Assembly: GCA_963169105.1 (NCBI GenBank)
Contig: OY720641.1
Location: 77,327,496 to 77,391,495, forward strand
Reading direction: 5' to 3'
Source of the DNA: Ceriagrion tenellum
Taxonomy: Eukaryota; Arthropoda; Insecta; Odonata; Coenagrionidae
Length of the DNA: 64,000 nt
This document shows positions 58,476 through 64,000 of the stretch, one piece after another. The position numbers and the translations under genes are program-made. Under the pieces are notes generated by a model. That model did no database searches and had not been told where the DNA came from. It saw nothing but the letters and a program-made list of their open reading frames with translations. Position 1 is the stretch's first letter, and each line of letters starts with the position of its first letter.

Positions 58476-60194
58476 GTAAACCTTCTATTAGGGTGATGTA
58501 CCATTTCCGGTAGATCATCGCGATGACGTTAATTCCCCATTTTCACGACTCTTGTGAGAGGTTAATCTGCAGCCGTGGTAGAGTTTGACGACCGGGAGAA
58601 CCAAAGACTTAATACACTGCCGATGTTTTGCTCCTCTCGGTTGTAATTCCTCTCCCGTTGCGCATTCTTCTCCAATCCATCGCACGGAGATTTTTTCACG
58701 CGCTGCTGGCAAAGGTATTTCACATGACTGAACACATGGCGCTTCTGCCGCTTCCTCTACCGCTGCCGATATCTGCACTATTATCGTCGGCAGGGACGAG
58801 TGAATAGTGCTCAGAGGTGCTCACCGCCTTTAACGCTCCTTTTGCGGGACCAAAAATTATGTAGGCTTGATTTTTGAACTCTGATTGAAAATTAACTAGT
58901 AAATTTATATGAAAGTAAGTCAAGTCAAGCTCAAGTGTATTTCATTTTACGTTAAGCCGTGCTTACCGACATGTTTACATCCCCCTTGATTTTTATCGCG
59001 ATGGGAACGTCTTGTCACCAGTCTTGATATAAACTCTTTTATCTGGTCCAGTTCTATTATTGATTTTCACATCTACTCCTGTACCCACTCTCTTCTGCTG
59101 TGTTCATTGTTTGGTTTTTATTACCTCTAGTGTGGTGCTTTAATTTGAGTAAGTACATGGTTGTGATCATGGTCAACTTCCGTCCGTAGTTCTTTTGGGC
59201 GCACGGCTGTCTCTAGTGGTGTTGCATTTATTTAAAGGCTCTCCACAACTATTGCATCAATTAGGTTCCATCACTATCGTGCATGGTCTATTCTTGGCTA
59301 GGTATAATGGAAGTTGGGTTATGATCAAAATGATATGACAGAAGTATCTTGTACAAATTTTAATCTAAAAAATTGAAAATATTATAAAAGTCGCGCTCTA
59401 TTCATGTATAGCACTTCATCTCTGAATAGTTCATGGAATTGAAACTTGGTTTTGACTCAATAAGCATAGATTTTGGATGAATGGGAATTGATTTCATGAC
59501 CAAGGAGGAGTGCATGTTGAAATAAAATGGCCTGGGATATATTGGTCGATAATCGATTGAATTTTGAAATAATTTGAATTAAGTATTCAAGAAGGCGGAT
59601 TGAAATTGATAAGGTGTGCGTCATTGATTGGGCATTATAGTGAGGATTTTTCAAAGTCAAAGATCTCAGTGATACTTGATAGAATGGTGAATATTTTATA
59701 TCTTGGTGAGAAGTAGCAGAGTAATAAAGATAATTTCAGAAGTACTTCTTGGAGGCTTGTTCCCCTACTGATCGCTGTCTCTTAACTTCCTCGGTGCTTT
59801 TGTTTTTACTCTGCCCTTGCTTATCCCTGTGCAGACGTGTTTATCCCTGTGCAGACATTATTCTGCTATATTTTCGTAGGTGGAGTATTTAGCAGCAAAT
59901 TATTGCGACATTTAAAAAAGCATAATGGCCCTAAGTTCGAAACGTAGTTGATATAATTGGCAACAACTGGAGGTAGGGCCAAATAATTATATTCCTCGCA
60001 GGTTATTTTGTGGTGTCAAGTTATTTATTCCCAAACTTGTTTGGTCGTGGTCTATCTCTGCCCTACTACTAGGTGGATACAAAGGGAATGGCAGATGATT
60101 GGTGTCGGGGAATATTTATCTTGAATAGTCAACGTATAAAAGATTTATCTTACTACAAAGTCAGGGTAGTATGGTGATGACAAGGTCGACTCCT
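58476..60194. other. No gene recognised; one 20-bp tandem duplication
   Basis: TTATCCCTGTGCAGAC at 59821-59836 is repeated exactly at 59841-59856. Otherwise I see unremarkable intron. Confidence 0.5.
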
Positions 60195-60492
60195 CAAGCG
60201 GTTTAGGAATGAGCTCACTGGGTTCGTTTTTTCGCTTTATATTTTAGAGCCGCTAGGGTTATCTGTTCGAAAGATCCATTTGTGCATTTTGAGAATAATT
60301 GTCTATGCAGTCGATACATGCTTTTTAAAATGCATGCATTTATTGAATTGCCACTTTGTTCAGTCAACTGTCAGTTCAGACACTAGTCAAGCGCTCTTAA
60401 TTATTGATAAATGCCTTGCCTCTAGTGTGTCCTAAAGAAGCGATAGATTGAATCGCTAATCAGATCGATTTTTTTATGTTGTAACAGCAGAA
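60195..60492 (+). repeat. Dispersed repeat, copy 2
   Basis: Partner of 55190-55475. It carries an extra ~25 bp after TTTATTGAATTGCC, so the two copies are aligned with one indel. Confidence 0.75.
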
Positions 60493-61959
60493 ATGCCCCT
60501 TTATTCTCAACGGGTGAAAGAAGAAGTAAGTAGTATTTCTATTCATACAGAAGAGAATCTGACTTCTCATTTCTCAACTTAGTTTCTCACTCGGTGAAAA
60601 ATGCCCGTCCTGTAGCTTAATTATCCGTGGTATTCTACTATTTTACTGAAAATGTTTTTTTAAACAGTAAAACTAAAGAAGTAATCCTGGAAATGGACTT
60701 CCCCACTCTTATAAGCTGCTGCTTATTTCAAATGAATCTCATTCCTGTCTATACATGAAAGGTTCGGTGAAATATGGTAATATCTGAAACGTCTTTTGCT
60801 TACAATTCTTTTTGTATTAATGCTATTATTATCTTTTATGGGCGCGACGGGAACTCTCGGCTTTTGGAATTGGGACGCTATTTCCCGCAATGATATCTTG
60901 CTAAGCATTGAAGAGCATCGTAATCTCTCCAAAAAGTTGTTCTGTTGAGCGGAGTTAAATTAAAAAAAACCGCAAACTCTGGTTTCAACTTCCGTTCTTC
61001 GAAGTTTTTTAGGAAAAGTTTGGAGATAGTTACCTCTTGATGTTTTTCTCACTTAAGTAGTGTAGCTTTGTATGTAGTTACTGGGCAATACAGTAGCCAA
61101 TGGCATGCACCAATTGTATGTTATTTTGCATGCAGTGTGATGTGTGAAACCTTGTTCAGTGCCGCAATTGTGTGCAAGTCTCTCTTGAGTGCGCCAATGT
61201 AATCTCGTAAACAGAATGAAATTTGCTCTTTATATTTCTCTCCGAGAAAATAACTTCTGGATTATTGCCTTTAATTCTAGGAAACATATTAACCTTCGCA
61301 TAAAACGGAGACTCCGCTATTTGGCCGCGTGTTTACTACTCCGTTGAAATGCCGTAATATTTAACGTCTAATAACTTGCCTTTGTGTGATGGTCAGGGTT
61401 TTCTTTCTTTTGTGTGTGGCTACGAATTGTTTATACATGTCATTCATTTTATTTTTCTCATATCGCAAACTATTCAGGCTTACTTGCCCTCTCGTGAAAC
61501 TCCGAAATCCTTTCTCCAGGCAGCGAAAGTTTTTTTGCTCAGCGTTTTCAGTGCTGTAACTTTTGCCGGTGTCAGTTTAGCCAATTTCACCGATAACGAC
61601 CATTCAAAGCTCGAGAAGAAAGAACTGGAGCTAGTTGAAGAATGCTAGTTATCTTTTAATTTGCGTTGGATGTTTCCATAAAAATTATCTGAATCCTATA
61701 CATCTTCTTTCTAAGCTATAAAAGGGTTATAATTTTTGTTTGAATAAAAATGTATTATTTTATTTACAAAATAAGGAATTAAAATTTCGCTCGCTGGAAT
61801 TAGGATCACCCGGCAGAGTAAACAGGGAGTATATCATGAGCAGAGTAGAGTAGTCCGGGCAAAGAAGATATTTTATTTAATAAGATTCGTACGGCATCTG
61901 GCTACTCAAGTTGGGAGATTAGAAAATACTTCTTATTCACATATGGGAGCTAATTCTTT
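60493..61959. other. No recognised feature
   Basis: AT-rich intron. A plus-strand frame at 61376-61648 begins with TTG and has a hydrophobic start, but no supporting signal. Confidence 0.45.
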
Positions 61960-62245
61960 AATTGCAGTGGAACTTGGACGATGACGAATCATATATGAAG
62001 GAGATGGGAAGCAACGGAAATTGATGTTTTCAAGGACTGTGAAGGTCACGCGGACGGAGCGAGTTGCCTGTAAATTACTCCTACGAGTTTGAGAGAAAAT
62101 AAGTATTATGAAAAGTACTGCGAAGTAGAATAAAGATGATTTGTTACTCACCGATCTATTGAGAACAGTGGTGGAGGGAGAACCGATTGGGAAGAACTAT
62201 CGAGGAAGACCAAGGATGGATTAATTTAAGGCAAATGAAAAGGGA
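61960..62245 (+). mobile_element. LINE-B RT C-terminal fragment
   Basis: In shifting plus-strand frames: GTWTMTNHI...RRWEATEIDVFKD, KVTRTERVACKLLL, then DLLRTVVEGEPIGKNYRGRP followed by RMD. The final block is the LL-T-VEG-I-GK-RGRPRM signature. At least three frameshifts or stops make it inactive. Confidence 0.75.
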
Positions 62246-62769
62246 CGAGAAGATGATGACTTAGAGGTGAGTTAAGCGTTAACTGGTGGGAGAAATTAGC
62301 GGAGGCCTGCGAGCCAATGTGCGGATTTATGTCTCGTGATGGCGGTGTGAACTTGAGGAGTCTTTGGCTTTTGTGTTTTGAAAACTGTAATGAATGATGT
62401 GATATGGGGATATCATTGTGTGGAGGCGGAAGAAGGACCGTGGGGAAAGGATAAGAAAATATGGGCGGAGTTGGAGATATGAGATCGGTGAAGTATGGAG
62501 AATATTCAGTGGATAGAAAGGAAGATATAAAGTGAGAACTTTTCGGTATTGAATGAGAGGGAAGGTGGCTACTGGTTAGATAAGGAGACAATGGAGCAAT
62601 TGGATGGAACTTGTAATCAACTGAGTATGGTCTATTGCTGATCTAGAGAACCTGTCCTTGGAACTGAGATACCTGAAAAATACTTTCCTTCAGAATGACT
62701 AAGCTGGGAGATATACATATCAATATGGCCCAATGAAGGACTGTCACTGACAAAAAGGAACCAGCAGAG
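62246..62769. other. No recognised feature
   Basis: Purine-rich plus strand. The 121-codon minus-strand frame (62226-62591) is S/P/H-rich low complexity and reflects base skew. Confidence 0.5.
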
Positions 62770-63165
62770 GATGACGATAAACTAATTCCCAAGGCTTGTC
62801 TCCCATACATTTCAACCATCTCCAGCAAAATATCTGGGATTTCAGCCAAGTAAAATATCCAGACAATCCATATGCTACCTGGAAAACTCAAGAACAAACT
62901 TGTATGAGTGAAATATGCCTCTGGCTGAAAGCAATAGGGATGTACTGGATTTCATGCGAGAGCTGCGAGCTGTATGCTGGTGAGACAGGTCCGACAATCG
63001 AGACCAGGATCAATAGGTGGTGCATCCGACTTGGCCATTCTTAACAATCTGCTGTGGCTGTCCACAGCAGTAACAGACTATCAAATTTTATTTGATGCCA
63101 CCAAATTATTTCGATCTAATGGCTTCTGGGTCCGCTTGACAAAAAATTTCAGACGGGGGATGGAT
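62770..63165 (+). mobile_element. Penelope-like element remnant: RT C-terminus plus GIY-YIG domain
   Basis: Three plus-strand frames join in order. First, KACLPYISTISSKISGISAK-NIQTIHMLPGKLKNKL resembles the linker after the RT of Penelope-like elements (x-LPY-...I-...YNI-T...). Next, GMYWISCESCELYAGETGPT then IETRI-RCIRLGHS is a GIY-YIG-type nuclease core (GxYxIxC...YxGxT...RxxEH). Last, TDYQILFDATKLFRSNGFWV is the conserved tail (H-I-FD-T-L...FW-R). Multiple stops and two frameshifts make it dead. Most of the RT lies outside or is lost. Confidence 0.8.
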
Positions 63166-64000
63166 GAAGGTAGGACGACAGAAAACGTGAGAAGAGTTTA
63201 TGGTAATGATCACGAGTAAATGGTAATAATCGCGACAGATATTATTCTTCCTCTCCTTTGTGTAGGTTAGTGAAAGTAGGATATCTCGTAGGGCATCAGT
63301 GATGGCTAATTTTTTTTCTGTTAGGGAAGCTTGAAAAGTGCTTAATAGAGATCTATCCTCTCACTGCCCTCAATGGCGTGAGGCTGGTGGTCCTAGGACA
63401 CCAGACATCAAAAAACGGAGATAAATGGCTAGGGAAGGGTCGGATAGTGATGTATGATGTGGTGCTGTGCCGCTCTATTTTTGCTGTAACCGTGATTGGA
63501 GAGCGGGAAGAAGAAAAACTCATCAATCTCTTCCATTGCGCATTATGTGGCAAAATCATATCCTCCGTGCCATCCTGAAACGTGGGCAATATTTCTTGTA
63601 ACATTAGCCTTGCGTCCAGCCTCGCGAGTGTCTTAGCGGCTCCCCAGAATCCCTCCTGTTACTGGTGATTTTTTTACTCTCTAGGAGTAGTGAGTGACAA
63701 TAATGTGCCCTTCCCGTTACGTTTTTTTTAGTTAGCAAATAGAATATTTCTGCGCGGTAATTATAGTTGAAACAGTGCCCATCACACCTAGGTTCCCGCG
63801 TTGCTCCACATGGCCGGAATATGGTTTCGCTGGCGCTGATGTCAGCGTCTTCACTTCGGCCCTGAAAACTCCGCGACGAAGACTGCGACTGTGAAATGGT
63901 CGTCTAGCCAGATGGAGCAACCCGTAAACACTGATGTCCTCTTCACATCACCGAAGAAGACTTCACTATGAGAGTCCGCTATGTTTGAGTGTACTAATCA
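63166..64000. other. No recognised feature
   Basis: Overlapping frames at 63353-63604 on both strands were not recognised. The end of the window shows no SNX27 exon. Confidence 0.45.

Larger units (their letters stand above)
10865..64000 (+). other. SNX27 intron 1 (inferred, more than 53 kb, open at window end)
   Basis: After the GTGAGT donor the next exon should complete V-N-x-V-N-V-E-G and then THKQVVDLI. No such continuation, nor any PX-domain sequence, was recognised by eye in either the long frames or the text that follows. The whole remainder is therefore treated as intron. A very short or divergent exon could have been missed. Confidence 0.6.

Noticed and set aside
62226..62591. 121-codon minus-strand S/P/H-rich frame
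   Set aside because: Low-complexity by-product of purine skew on the plus strand.
1..64000. CRISPR arrays, rRNA genes, bacterial operons, telomeric repeats, viral genes
   Set aside because: None seen; repeats present are transposon-derived or simple.

Overview
The window looks like nuclear DNA from an arthropod, probably an insect with a large, repeat-rich genome. It carries spliced genes with very long AT-rich introns, relics of several eukaryotic transposon classes (LINEs, a Penelope-like element, tRNA-derived SINEs, TTAA-flanked, hAT-like and mariner-like DNA elements), and no bacterial-type operons. The species cannot be fixed from the sequence.

Only two genes are certain, both on the + strand and about 1 kb apart. 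Positions 82-289 and 8506-8738 are the last two coding exons of a PTPN9/PTP-MEG2-type tyrosine phosphatase. They are separated by an 8.2-kb intron that cuts the active-site loop just after the catalytic arginine. Its 3' UTR runs to about 9.6 kb. At 10584-10864 lies the first coding exon of SNX27 (sorting nexin 27), which holds most of the PDZ domain and ends at a clean GTGAGT donor. I find no second SNX27 exon, so 10865-64000 reads as one intron of more than 53 kb, or at least as sequence with no recognisable exon.

Layout: 1-9.6 kb is the PTPN9 3' end, with a minisatellite, two LINE fragments and a hAT-like MITE in the intron. 9.6-10.6 kb is the intergenic and promoter interval. 10.6-24 kb is the CpG-rich start of the SNX27 intron, with few repeats: a GC box plus CRE, a tandem duplication and a head-to-head SINE pair. 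24-64 kb is a transposon graveyard. One LINE family (called LINE-A here; C-terminal RT plus 3' UTR, ending in TAGATG repeats) is present at least eleven times. A second LINE (LINE-B) leaves RT C-terminal scraps at several sites. There are also three copies of a ~555-bp TTAA-type element, a 201-bp MITE with long inverted repeats, a Penelope-like GIY-YIG remnant, a mariner end and a large inverted repeat.

The strongest non-gene signal is a sharp rise in CpG density near 10 kb, between the two genes: about 2-4 CpG per 600 bp before and about 19-23 per 600 bp after. This is what would be expected if PTPN9 is germline-methylated and the SNX27 5' region is not. In known biology PTPN9 acts on secretory-vesicle fusion and SNX27 on endosome-to-surface recycling, so the neighbours share a trafficking theme, but nothing here shows that they are co-regulated. 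I did not find a convincing new multi-gene system.
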